A DNA stretch of 64,000 nucleotides from Sebastes aleutianus (Eukaryota > Chordata > Actinopteri > Perciformes > Sebastidae): contig CAKAKS010000067.1 of NCBI GenBank assembly GCA_916700875.1, positions 10,753,591 through 10,817,590 on the forward strand. Direction: 5' to 3'. Each line of letters begins with the position of its first letter. Position 1 is the first letter of the stretch. A program made the position numbers and the translations under genes. Positions 49,587-61,688 of the stretch are shown here, in pieces. The notes below the pieces were generated by a model. It saw nothing but the letters and a program-made list of their open reading frames with translations, did not search any database and was not told the origin of the DNA.

Positions 49587-51243
49587 TGGAAACATCATAA
49601 AAAAAGAAGAAGAGGGGGAAAAAAATAATTTAGATTCTGAACTCAGCACCTCAGAGGACTCAGACTCAAACACTCTACCTACAAACGGCACTCCCTCTCA
49701 AGGTTTTTCTTCTACCGTCATTCATTGATGGAGACACAGCAACAGAGTGATGATCTCTGTTATTCTGAAAGTGAAGGTGTGTGTCCTTGTGAGTCATGAT
49801 GCCTCGCTTCTGGAGGAGGACTGTAAACCAGATTGCATCAAAGTTTTGCTGCATGTGTGTTCATGTATTTCTGTCTTTGTGAAGACTAATGTTTTTGACC
49901 TTGAGAGTGAGGACATTATGGAAAGTGAGGACATTTATGCCAGTCCTCGTCTTTGCAAGTGAAATATCAGACTACTTCTATTCATGGATTAGCCCTGGAG
50001 TAAAAATGAGCTAAGGTCTACTATTGACTGCCTCATTCTGTAAGCCAGAGGCAATTGACTGTGTAGCAACAAAAACACAAAGCAAAGCATATCAACTAGT
50101 GCTGTCAAAGTTAACATGATAAAACAGAGTATACAGAGTATACAACAATTAAAAAATGAGTTGAAATGACTAGAATGAAAGTATAAGATCATGAAGACTC
50201 TCCGGGCATTGTGTATAACAAGTTGCCTTTGGGTAGTCATCAAGTACAGACCTGAAAACAGACTACACATGCCAGGTTCATTCAAACCAGTACTCCTACG
50301 CAGGAAAACTACTTGGCCTCCAGATTGTTGTGTACCAATCAATATGTGGTAATTTGATTAAACACACATTTATTTAGGTATATGTGCCCCATGAATGAAC
50401 AATATGAACTGAAATACTAAAGTTTTTAAATTTAGATTTTGACACAGGACCCATTATTATTTCAGTTTTTTAGGCCCCTGGGAGATCTTTGAGTCGGCGG
50501 ACAGGGAATGTTGCCCAGTTTGTAATCCAGCCTTGGTTCTAATATAAATATCCACATTTGCAATCATCTATTTAGCCTCGTCTTCTCTGTTGTCTTCAGT
50601 GTTATACAGTATAGACCTTTTGAAACTTGACAACATAAACACTCTCAATGGGCCCCTTTGTATTTCCTGTTGCAATGTCAGTACCGCCACAGTTTGTTAA
50701 TGCGGTAGCTGACAGAAAGTAAACTTGGACCAAAACTGTTGCCCTGGCAACAGAATGGCAATGAAAAGGTCTATATATATTATCTATATTTCATCCGAAA
50801 TCGCATACTATGTACTACATACCTAATAGTTGTACTATCGTTCAACATACTTTTGTGTGAATAAAGACTAGTATGTATCTTTTCGGACGCACCGAGCAGT
50901 AATTTACGTCGTCACTTCCTGAGAGCCTCCTTGCTGGTTGGAGACGTGTAACCATGGTAACCTGTGCCCACCTCACATTACCGAAACGAAGGTTTGTGAA
51001 AATCAAAGTCTGAAATATTTAGAGAATATATTACGCCTAGCAAAGTGAAATCTTATACTTACAGTTAAATTGAAGCGTTATTGACGTTACCGTCTTTTAT
51101 GAATGTTGTTGTCACTACCGCATTGCATTGTGGGATATACCATACACCACATTAGCTAATGATGATCATACAATCAATAAAAAGGTAAATTAGGAGCTGT
51201 TTGAGGATTAAGACTATGGTTAAGGTTAGGGAATGTATCATGT

Positions 51244-51420
51244 CTAGGGCTTTAACTAATGATTATGAATCTGTCGATTATTTTCCTGATTAATCAATTA
51301 GTTGTTTGGTCCAAAGCCCAAGATGACGTCCTCAAATGTCTTGGTTTAAAAAATTACTCAAACTGATTATGAAAATAGTTGGTTATTAATTTGATAGTTG
51401 ACAACAAATCTATCTATTCT
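51244..51420. repeat. hAT-like repeat fragment (family C)
   Basis: TAGGGCTTTAACTAATGATTATG, GATTAATCAATTAGTTGTTTGG and AGATGACGTCCTCAAATGTC. The same family as 53740-54085, diverged and short. Confidence 0.55.
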
Positions 51421-51505
51421 TGCAGATCTAATTATGTCACAAGTATAAAAGTACAACTGTGTATGAAATATACTTTTGTAAAAGACAAACTTATAATAAG
51501 AAGTA

Positions 51506-51506
<1 letters not shown>

Positions 51507-51588
<82 letters not shown>
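51507..51588. repeat. (GT)n microsatellite, about 41 units
   Basis: The longest uninterrupted dinucleotide array in the window, about 82 bp. Confidence 0.97.
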
Positions 51589-51592
<4 letters not shown>

Positions 51593-53130
51593 CGGCTTGG
51601 TTGCGTAGCACAAAATCTGTTGTGCTAGCTATTTTAACAGCGAACCTGCTCTGGGTGATTAATTCAGATGATTCAGGCCTTTAAAATGTCAACTGCATCG
51701 GTGCTTTGAAAGACTTTGAAAGTGAAAAGAAAGGGCAAAGAGTGTCGAACAGAAAAGCTACATTACACTTACAACTAATTAAACTCCTGTCTCGCTATAT
51801 AAATGAAAGCTCAAAGCACACAGACTTTTCTCTGGCTGCCAGCCTCGACCTGAAGCTCGGAGCGCGTCTCTCCCTGCAGCATAATGTGAGGAGCTGCTTT
51901 ACTGTGCAGCGATGCTTATGTTTATATGCACGTCACAAATATACCAAGTTTGCCTCACTCCGTTCTGGCATGTGGCCAGAGGGTTTTATGATTAAAACCA
52001 GATTGTGCTTGCCCAACTCCGAGAGGCCAGAAAAATAGATTGCAGTTACGCATACTCTGCACAAGAGGGAAGTACAGAAACATGCACGTCTGTCTCCGCA
52101 GCATCTGTAAAGGTGGACTTTTTGAAGGAGCTGTGTGTTTAATTCTCCCCATCTGCTGGAGGGACTTTTTCACAGATGTCATCTTGTTATTAAGTCTGCT
52201 CCTGGTTCACAGTCAGTAATGATACATCTGACTGTGGCATGAGAAGAAAGCTTTAGTTCCTCCTCCTCATCAGCCCCTGACAGTAAATTAAGCCAATTCT
52301 GAGTCAGAGCTACGATCATCCTGTAAAAATAATGACGCCTCTTTTGTGTCACATGATTGGAGTCAAGCGGCTGTGGGGTCTTCCTTCGCCAAAAACTACT
52401 GAGTTCCTGCCAACTCTTAGTGATGACTAAGTTACACTGCAAAAAAAAAGTCTGTCTTAATATTTTATCCTCCTTTTGCCTTCAGACTCCAGTGATTAAA
52501 GTGATTAAAGTGATTAAAGTGAGAAAAATTAACAAAATTCCAAAAAATGTTAAGCTGCTTAAATAAAGCTCCCCTTAACTTTGAGAGTTATGTTTTAAAA
52601 AGTGTGAATAATCTTGTTTTGCAAGATCAGATATTCTTCAAATCTACTCCAAAAAAAGTTGAATTTTACTCCAGCAAGTGACATTTTCTCACCCCGCTGG
52701 CTGCTTTGGACCACACGTGTCACCAAACTGAAGACTAAATACTCATTTCTCTTTTCACTAGACAGACACATTTTGCAGTGTAGTGAAGGCTGGGAAATCA
52801 TGTGACATCAACAACAGCAGACACATTACGCCCCCTCCGCCGCCGCCCACACAGACGCACACACACACACATAGACATCAAACACACACATAAACCCTTT
52901 TTCGTAACAGGGAGGAACACTGCAATTCATTTACTGACTAAAAACTACGCTGCCAGTAAACACGGCGAACGTCATCAGCTGAGAGCGCTGATGGAAACAT
53001 CAACACTGTAAGAAATCTGAACTTACCATGAGTTGTTCCCCTGCCTGGTCCCACTCTGACCTCCACTCGCTGCAGCAGGGTCTCATGTTTCAGGCCCCCA
53101 TGGCACTGGGGCAGACCACCCCCCCCTCCT
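51589..53130. other. 3' region of the minus-strand coiled-coil gene and spacer
   Basis: No other exon was recognised. Part of it is probably the 3'UTR of the gene ending at 53131. A short tandem repeat of TGATTAAAG occurs at 52493-52520. Confidence 0.3.
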
Positions 53131-56100
53131 TCACACCATGCTGGTGCTCTGGCAGCCTCTCCCGGGGTAGGCAGGGGTCCTCACAGGCTTGGGAGGCGGG
53201 TACGGGCCCTTCCCACAGCGCCCGTTTTGAGGGTACATAGGAGGCTTCTGAGTCCTCGAATTGGAGGTGCTGTTGCCAATAATGACCTTAGGGTCGAGGC
53301 TCTGTGGGTGGGGCTCAGGATGAGTTTGGCCAACGTGGTTGGAGTCTCTGGGGGGATACAGGTGAGGCGGGTGGCCATTTACACCCAACCTTTCGTGGTT
53401 GACGTCCTTAGTGTGGCTGGGCGGGGTGAAGCGGCTGGTTTTGACGACCGACGCCATGTGAACAGGCGAGGGAGAGTTAGTTCTTAAGATGATGCGGTCT
53501 TCGTCGATGTGTTGCAACGCCTGGACTGGAGCGGGCTTGTGATTGGGCAGCGGCGCTACCCTGAGGTCACCTGGATGAGTTGAGCCGTGAAAGTTAATGG
53601 AAGACCCCTGAGTGATGCAGGGCGCCTCCTCGCTGATGTCGATCCTGGCTGTGAGACGATCAATCTGCTGGACCACCTGAATGACAATAAAGAGAGTCGG
53701 TACTTGGAAACAAACTAAGTACATTTACTCAAGTACTGTACTTGGAGCTGCTACGATTAATAATCGATTAGTCTATCAACAGAAAAATAATCACCAACCA
53801 TTTTGAACTATTAATTGTTAAAGTAATTTTTTATGCAAAAATGGCAGAAAATGTTTTCAGCCTGTCAAATATGGAGATTTCCTGCTTTTCTCTGTTTTAT
53901 ATCATGAATATCTTTGTGTTTTTGACTGAAAAAACAAGACATTTAAAGACATCAGGTTGAACTTTGAGAAAGTGGGATGGACATTTTTCACTATTTTCTG
54001 ACGTTTTATAGACCAAACGATTAATCTAGAAAATAATCGGCAGAATAATCGATTATGAAAATAATCGTTAGTTGCAGCCCTACTTGTATTTACTCGCATA
54101 TTTAATTACACTTTATACTTCTACTCCACTGCAGTTCAGAGTGAAATATTGTACTTTTTACTCCACTACATGTGTTTGACAGCTACAGTCATCTTTACGT
54201 TACTTGTCAGATAAATAGAAGGGGTTAAAACTTTCCAATATTTCACAAAAAGCAAAAAATAGAGAATATTCCAAAAGAATAATAAAGATCTGTGTAGCCG
54301 AATTATTTTTTTTCCTCTTTCCTCTCCCATTAATCATCTCACAACCCCTCAGATTTATCTCGTGACCTTTGGAGGGGCCCCGACCCCCTGGTTGGAAACC
54401 ACTGGACTAAACTATCTAGCTGTATATAAAGTAGTTAACACCTCGACCGGCTACAGCAGAAAAATCTGATTATTCATGGCTACATCAGTATTAACAATGT
54501 AATGATGTCATATGTGATGATATATCAGCAACAGGGGACATTTTTCATGAACGAGTACTTTAATTTTTGACACTTTTAGTACATTTAGCTGACAATACAT
54601 ACATAGTACACAAGTTTGTCTGACTGTTCAATAATCAACAACTCAGCCAATCACTCAAATCAAAGCTGGTTTATTTTTATGTCCTTACTGGCTTAATTCA
54701 CAATCATGGATGTTTATTTATTTGTAACGTTGCTTCAGGACAACGTCAGGCCTTGCACAGATGCATTCAGCTGTGAATCAATGCTATTTTACAGCTGCAT
54801 GCAAAATGGATACTGTAAGAGCAAGGCATAATTTAGTAACAGTCTGAAGCCAGGCTTTTTAATGTGCTGGCCGGAGCGCTGCCAATATTCTGCAGCGTTC
54901 TGCAAAAGGTCAGTGCAAATCGTTCTCAATCACCGCTTCGGTAAGAGATGATAAGTGAGTCACAAACAATGCAGTCAGCATGCACACACACACATGCCGA
55001 TATGTTCTCATGACCATGGACACACAGATACGCGACGTGTGTCAAACTGATTTGTCTGCATCTGAGCTTTCTGGTTAATCGTTTTAAATGTCACAACATC
55101 CAGGGGAGCATTGATAAAAAAGGCTGGGACATCTGCACCTGACGCAGACCTTCATCTTTAGACGCCTGCATGTAAAGAGTAAACATCTATAATGATAGAC
55201 CCTCCTACCTCTTTCATCTCCACGTGAACTTGCTTCAAACCCCCCAACACATCCTCCAGATCTGTCACCACTTGTCTGATTTGATCCCTCACCGAATCCT
55301 GCCTCATCTTCTGCCTCGCCACCTCCGAACCCTGGCGCTGGTGGTCGCTGGTGGTTGTCGATTTTGAGGGCTCTGGACTGGCGATGCCTGAGGGTGGGAC
55401 GCAGGGTCCCCTCTGTCTGCTTTGGTTCAAGTGTTTTTGTGGGACTTCAGTGGGGAAGAAGCCTTTGTGAGGGCCACCGCGTCCATTACAGCCGTCCTCT
55501 GATCCACCCTTCAGCCTGCTCCGGTCCTGATGGCTATCTCTTTCCTCCCCTCCCTCAAAGAACACAGGCCTCGGTCCACAGTGGCCATTCGGCATGTGTA
55601 AAGGACCCAGATGGAGATTGTGTGGCTCCGAATGATAGTTCCCAGAGTTGCATCCACAACCTTCTTCCTCCTCCTCCACAGAGACATACCTGACAGTCCT
55701 CCTGTGTCTGTACCCTTGACCTTTGACCTGAAGATGGGGGAGAGGATGTGGTATCCCGGCGTTAAAGGGGTGTGCCCTGGCGTCGCCGTGCACCACACAG
55801 CCACACTGTTCTCTGACAGACGGGTAGTGTCTCACCCCTGGCTCCGGCGGGTGGCTCCACTGGGCAGGGTTCAACTCCCAGGGGCAAACTTGGCTCAAGT
55901 CGTCTGACTGGCTGTAAGGGCTCGGCCCCGCGAATACAGGCCTCCTCTGTGGGCTGCGATGACCGCTTCTCTCAGCTCTGTCCACTGCGAAAGCTCTCCC
56001 TCCTACGTCTTTAACCCGAGGAGCCTGGGTGTCTCTCCTGCCGTCCAGAGATGGGTGGTCTGTCTGTCTGGCTGATGCTGGTCGGTATCCTGGCCCACCG

Positions 56101-56237
56101 TGATGGCCGTACTGCTCATAGTGGACGCAGTGCTGGCAGGAGCAGGGGGCGGCGGCGGAGGTGGTGGTGGTGGTGGTGGCGTTGATGTGCTGGAGAAATC
56201 GGTGGTGTCCCGTTGATTGTGCGCCTTCTGTGTACAT
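53131..56237 (-). CDS. PRR16 (Largen)/INSYN1-family coiled-coil protein
   Basis: Two coding exons on the minus strand: 56237-55209 and 53676-53131 (TGA), joined in phase 0 between a GTAGGA donor and a TTGTCATTCAG acceptor. They give about 524 aa. A coiled coil spans the junction at residues about 316-357: VRDQIRQVVTDLEDVLGGLK, then HVEMKEVVQQIDRLTARIDI. I compared this with human PRR16 (VKEQIKIIVEDLELVLGDLK, then KELKEVVDQIDTLTSDLQ) and INSYN1 from memory. The resemblance is strong, clearest to PRR16. The N-terminal 315 residues are His/Arg/Pro-rich, with an ATTTTTTSAAA tract. The C-terminus is Pro-rich and ends STSMV, a possible class I PDZ ligand; PRR16 ends TTTTV. PRR16 promotes cell size and INSYN1 is an inhibitory-synapse scaffold factor; which role applies is unknown. 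At 524 aa it is much longer than either relative (about 300 aa). The in-frame ATG at 56237 (G at -3) was chosen because the upstream frame meets a stop at 56274-56276. Confidence 0.75.
53740..54085. mobile_element. hAT-like non-autonomous element (family C), intronic
   Basis: The right terminus is AATAATCGTTAGTTGCAGCCCTA. The left is a worn inverse, GGAGCTGCTACGATTAATAA. It lies in the intron of the minus-strand gene, 65 bp from the 53676 exon edge. No transposase. Confidence 0.7.
54086..55208 (-). other. Remainder of the intron of the coiled-coil gene
   Basis: No further exon or clear repeat was recognised beyond short AT-rich tracts. Confidence 0.4.
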
Positions 56238-56655
56238 GTCCAAAGTAGTCCAGAGGCTTGTGTGGAAAACGCCTTAGAAAACAATTGGTTTCCTCCCTCT
56301 CTCTAGCCCAGTCATTCACTCACTCTGTTTTCCTCATCTGAGTCTTCCCACAAGAAAACTTTTTCTTCAGCTCTTTTTTTTCTCCCTTCCTCTCTACCCG
56401 AGACTTCTCCCTCCCCTTCCTTCCTGTCTGTTGTTTCCCTTCTTCTTCTTCTCTCCTGTAGTTGTTAATCTCTGCACCCGTTCCTTTCTTTTGCCTGGAC
56501 CCTCTTTCTCCTACTTCTGCTAACTTTTTCTCTACTCCTTCTTCACCCTGTAGCCCTCTCTCCTACACGGGGCCCCTCTCCACCTCCCTCCCTCTCCGTC
56601 TCTCTTTCTACCTCTCCCGCCTCGTTGTTCTGTCTCATTTGCTGCTGCAGGCTTC

Positions 56656-56700
<45 letters not shown>

Positions 56701-57330
56701 ACTGTGTATTTCCCGTTTCCTCCCCTCCCCTCTCCCGCTCTCCTCTCTTTCTCCACCTCTTACTCCGTCTCCTGCCTCTGGTATATTCTCTCACATAGTC
56801 GGCTGTACCTGAATTTTTGAATTCCTTCTTTTCCCCTCCACCTCTAAAATCCAGCCGCCTTGTGACTGAGGCTCCTCCGGTAACGGTTTCCAAATGTGGC
56901 TTCTGTCTCTCAGAGAGTGCGTGAAAGAGTCCCAGCTCCGGTGCTGAGCTCATTAGCCCAACTAAAGCCTTTGCACTCTGCAATTAAACGCTGCCTGGGA
57001 TTCCTCGGCCGGAGACTGAGGGAGGAGGTGAGGGGAGGGGAGGGGAGGAGAGAAGCACTGGGGGAGGTGGGGTTTCTAACATACACAGACGACGGAGTAG
57101 ATAGCACTCTGAGTCAAGGAGACAGAGCCACTGCCTTTGTACACGGGAACATTTTTTTCACTATTCTCCTTTTTTCTACCTCTCTCCCCACCAATCCTTT
57201 CCCCTCTTTGTCCTTTGCCACTGCTGTCATTCCCACTCTATCATTGTCTCGGTTAAAGTGGTTTCACCTCAACAGTTGAGCAAAACTTCACTCTGCCGAG
57301 GCAAGCACAGACATTATAGCTGCGCTATAT
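56238..57330 (-). promoter_or_regulatory. Probable 5'UTR and promoter region of the coiled-coil gene
   Basis: Strongly pyrimidine-rich on the plus strand (purine-rich on the minus strand), with a (CT)n run at 56660-56697 and GC-richer sequence at 56990-57080. A first non-coding exon may lie here, but no TATA box or donor could be assigned. Confidence 0.3.
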
Positions 57331-57557
57331 AGGAAAGCACGCACCCTTCTTCCTCTCAAGTCCATACAATAGTGTTTACATGCCACTTAAACAACTCTCT
57401 GACAGAAAAGTCAAACCATATGTTCAAGACATGTTGAAGTCGTCATGCTTTTCATTATAAATCAATCTCCGCTCACTATAGATAACTATAATCCCAGGAT
57501 GAATGGAACAAAAAAGTCCTCCATACAAAAGTAGCAAAGCAAGACGAGCAATCAAGA

Positions 57558-57593
<36 letters not shown>

Positions 57594-57595
57594 AA
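57558..57595. repeat. (CT)n microsatellite
   Basis: About 19 CT units with one TTT interruption. Confidence 0.9.
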
Positions 57596-57886
57596 AAATA
57601 GCATAGCAAGGCACCTGTGTTGTGGCTCTTAATCCACAGCGACTGAGGACAGCGAGGCGTTTATTTTCAAAGAGAATAACTGGAGCTTTGAAAACAATGG
57701 GTTGTAAAAAGAACAAAAAAACTACCGAGAATAACAGCAGAGGAAGATGAAGGGGATACATCCATCCCAGCGAGAGGATGAGCAGTCCGGTCCTAGCTGC
57801 TGGGAAAGATTGTTGTCGTAGATGAAACACATCTGGAGTGGCTTTAACTTAACACACACATATATACAGTATATATATGTTGCTAT

Positions 57887-57933
57887 TTGACGCCCTGGGA
57901 GTGAGACCATATGTCTCACTCCCAGGGCGTCAA
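57887..57933. repeat. Perfect 21 bp inverted repeat with 5 nt loop (family D)
   Basis: The arm 57887-57907 (TTGACGCCCTGGGAGTGAGA + C) is exactly complementary to 57913-57933, with loop CATAT. One arm matches the family D sequence at 27147 and 33135, so this is likely two family D ends joined head to head. Confidence 0.9.
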
Positions 57934-58528
57934 TTAGCAAGCCTTGGGCAGTGGGCCTCGGCATCTTGCTACCAACACGCAAGCATTAATGAGTATGGTG
58001 TCTCTGTATGAGATGCACCAGGCTTTCAACTAACTCCAATGTAAACCCACCTGCAGCATTATTAGATGCTCGGAGCAACTGACGTAGCATTAAGAGCGAG
58101 AAAGTCTGCTAAGGGAGGTAGGGAGGGGTGGTGAATGGGTGAAACAAACACAGGACTTGCTCAGGGGACCGGCGTTCGTGAAACCAAAAGTTGAGTGATT
58201 TTTACTGACGACGTTATGTGACGCTACGCAGCAGTACGTTATGTCCACAGCTTTAGTTATGTTACAAGCATACTTATTATGAGCCGAACCATGATGTATG
58301 TCTAATCCTAACAAAGTACTTTTGTTGCCTAAATCTAACCGCCACCGTTTCACAACATTAACCATGCATTACAACTTTAACCCCCACCATATTACAACGT
58401 TAAGCATCTGCAAACCTGCATCAAGATACTACGCAAAAGGCTGCTGACGCTGGGGGCTTCTGCTCAAACGGCAAAATAAATATGTAGGGACATCACATTG
58501 ATATATAGCATACACTATATGTATATAT

Positions 58529-59340
58529 ACTAGGGATGTGCATTTCAAGCAAAAATACTATTCGCTGAGCTCGGTAGCGGTCGCCACAGCTTTTCATCGG
58601 CATTGCATGGCAGCTCGCCGCGGGCTGCACTTTGCCGCAGCTCTGGTGTGAATTTGGTGTTACACATCCAGCAAACACAAAGCAACATTATCATTCATTT
58701 GCAGTCATGTTTCTGTCCACCTGGTAGATGTAAGTCCAATATTCACTCTCCGTTAGCTCAGTTTTTGGTCTCCACCAGCTCCTGAGGGAATATCTGGCTC
58801 TTTAGCTGCTAAATGCTCCACTATGTTCACCAGCTACTCGTGTACAGTTGGTGTTTTGATGCTATGAGAGCGGTGAAAGTGAATCAAAACTAATATAATA
58901 TATAAATATTTATTATAGCCACTTTAAATATCCAGACAGGAATTTTCGTTTTTTGGTTTACGAGTGAATTAAATGCCTGAAAAATCAAAGTACGTCACAT
59001 TGCTGCAAAATTCATCCAAAAATCCAATATTGTCATTAATGAGTCCTTACAACATTACCCACAGTAATCTAATACACTAAGAGAGAAATTAAAGGGACAG
59101 ATGCAAGGTACAGGTAGCCTATAAACTGCATGACAAAATCTTTGATAGTTAACAAATTTCTATTATCTCGGTATCAGAATACAATAGACAGTATTGTCAT
59201 ATGTCTCACTTCTAGTGTACAATAACCATCTGTTATAAGCACAGTCACATTTTGTAGTCTCTCAATATGCACAGAATCTGGCTCATTGTAAAATGATGAG
59301 AAGTTGAGCCACCCGCAGCGAATAGTCGGTCAGCCGAGAC
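58529..59340. repeat. Possible hAT-like element
   Basis: TAGGGATGTGCATTTCAAGC, then ATACTATTCGCTGAGCTCGG on the left and CAGCGAATAGTCGGTCAGCC on the right are suggestive of inverted subterminal sequences. The right terminus and target duplication were not found. Confidence 0.35.
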
Positions 59341-60219
59341 AGAAGAGCAATCTGGCTCTACTTTATTTATTTATTTATTTTGAGTCCTCTGTGTCCTTTT
59401 AACCTTTTTGGAGTTGCATCATCGTTCCACTTTTGAAACTCTTTTCTGCTCTTTTTTTTTTTTACTTTCCTTGACTCGAGCAAATTTTTACCTGAGTAGG
59501 ACATTTTGGTATATTTTCCACCCCTGAATATAAGCTCTTCACTCCGATTCCATCTGTCTCATACATATGCATATACACAATCCAGACAAAAAGACAAAAA
59601 GACGATAAAGTCGATAAGAGGAGACAGTAACACCTCAACCTGTCATCTTAATCTCAGTATTTCTCAGTAGGGGTTCCTCGGGCTGATCCTTGTCTACGAG
59701 CTACAAAAGGAATATCAAAAGTTGTAGTTGTCATAGTGTCTGCACTCTTACCTATAGGTGGGTGTAGTATGTGTGCTTGCGTGTGTTGCCTCAGAAAGTT
59801 CCCAGCTTGTGCAGCTCTTACATCACGCTCTTTTGTGTTGGCCTGCCCACCACCCGCTTGGCTGCACGACTGGAGGGCAACCATGAAGTGGAGAATGGGA
59901 GCCATACTTCATTGCTCTGCCACTCTGCATTCTCCTGTCCTCACCAGGGTCAAGATGACCTAATTAGAACATATGGATACCTCTCAACGAGCCTATAACA
60001 AGAGCTCAATATGGGGTCGGTGATGTGTCAGATGGTATGTGGCCTATTTACCGTACCTTCCTTCAGATGCAGGAGCCCAGATATTTACTGATGCAGACGC
60101 ATTAGTTTGCAAGAGATACTGTATATGATATGATTGCTTTGTCTGTGATATCATTATACTGTATAGGCTAGATTTAGCCTCATTAATCTGGCTCCCGGTG
60201 TGTCATATTGATTTTAAAT
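59341..60219. other. Spacer without recognised genes
   Basis: No supported exon. The overlapping frames near 59654-59998 on both strands have no recognisable family. Confidence 0.3.
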
Positions 60220-60220
60220 T

Positions 60221-60749
60221 TTAAAGAGGACGCATCATGCTTATTTTCAGGTGCATACTTTTTGTTTTGGGTTTCTACTAGAACATGTTTACCAGCTTTA
60301 ATGTTCAAAAGACAATTTTTCCCATACCGGCTGTGCTGCAGCACGTCTTTTCACCCTCTGTCTGAAACGCTATGTTTGAGCTCCTGCCCGAAAAGCCCAA
60401 TCTGCTCTTATTGGTCAGCTGGCCCACTGTTGTGATTCGTCAACCGAACCAAACTCTTCGCACTCCGCTCCAGCTCCACTCTAACTACTTTTGTTTGAAG
60501 GCTTGCCAAACTAGCAGCTAGGCAGGTATTATGCAAACGTGTTACTTGGTGACATCACCACGTTGCGGAAGAAAAGGCGGGACTTCAAGCAATATGTTTC
60601 AGGCACTTCAGGAGCAGTGTTTCTGTGAGTAACTCCCTTTGGCCTGGACTTTGGGCTTTGTAATATTGCAGATCTTTTACATGCACAAAAAACAATATAA
60701 CACGCTAAAGGAAAGGGAAAGGCACAAAAGCAGAATAGGTCCACTTTAA
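60221..60749. mobile_element. TTAA-bounded MITE, family B, full-length copy
   Basis: The left TTAAAGAGGACGCATCATGC and right GCAGAATAGGTCCACTTTAA are imperfect inverted repeats of about 20 bp, with TTAA at both ends. The interior matches 27390-27808. No coding sequence. Confidence 0.75.
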
Positions 60750-61688
60750 TTACAGGCACTGAAGAGGCACAACATGGAAAAGCTATGGACTGGAGTACAT
60801 TGTTTTGCGTTTAAAGCCATATTGTCCCTCAGTCAGTCTGCAATCATCAGACTAAGGTCAAATAACGAACCCACCAAATGAACCTAAAGGAAGAGCTTAT
60901 TATATCATATTTGAATATCCAAGATGTTCGAATCACATTTAAAGCCTGTAAAAACTTCGGCCTTTTGTCTCAAACTGTAGTTATTGACTCCCCCACATAC
61001 AGTATTTTCTTGTGTCTAATGTATGTCATTTTATATACTTCACCTGTGTTTTATTGTTTTATCTAATATAGGCTATCTATATCCCCTTAAGATTTGTGTA
61101 AACTTAAAATACTAAACTAACTAAAAATAAAGTATTAGGTGTCCTCAATATGCAATTACAACATTCCCCATTAGAACTATTCAATGAAAACCAAGTGCAC
61201 TACCTCCAAAATACAGTTTTTTTTTAGATTTAACACTCTTAATGGAGTAAGAGTCTTGACAGTAATGTGTGTGTAATTTTCTGATGTGAAAATATGACTC
61301 CATTATCAGACTCTTACAACAGCACACAGACACAGTGTGTTTAATAAGTTCTCTATGATATGAATATCAGTGTGTGTTGCTGTGAACATTATGTTCACTA
61401 ACTTTAGAACCAACAGAAGTACTATAACAATGCACTGATTGCATGCTCTTGCAACATGAAGTTCTCATGAGTATTTTAAACTCCCCATCACGTACATTAT
61501 AATTATAACACTGCATGATGAAGCTAAAAAGAGCAACAGTAACTCCATCACAAAAAAAGTCCTATGGAGACACTTAGTTCATGAAGCTGCTCAGATCAAT
61601 GTTTTAATGTACACTCAATGTTCGCTCGTCTTCTTCTCTTTGTCTACATCTTCTACTTAAAAACGTATACAATTTTAGTAAATAAAGT
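60750..61688. other. Spacer without recognised genes
   Basis: AT-rich. Nothing supported. Confidence 0.3.

Noticed and set aside
51379..51684. Val-Cys repeat frame
   Set aside because: Translation of the (GT)41 array.
55355..55907. Two overlapping plus-strand frames opposite the coiled-coil gene
   Set aside because: They mirror the real minus-strand coding exon; no independent evidence.
56543..56983. Arg/Glu-rich minus-strand frame
   Set aside because: It arises from the (CT)n microsatellite and purine-rich sequence upstream of the coiled-coil gene; low complexity.
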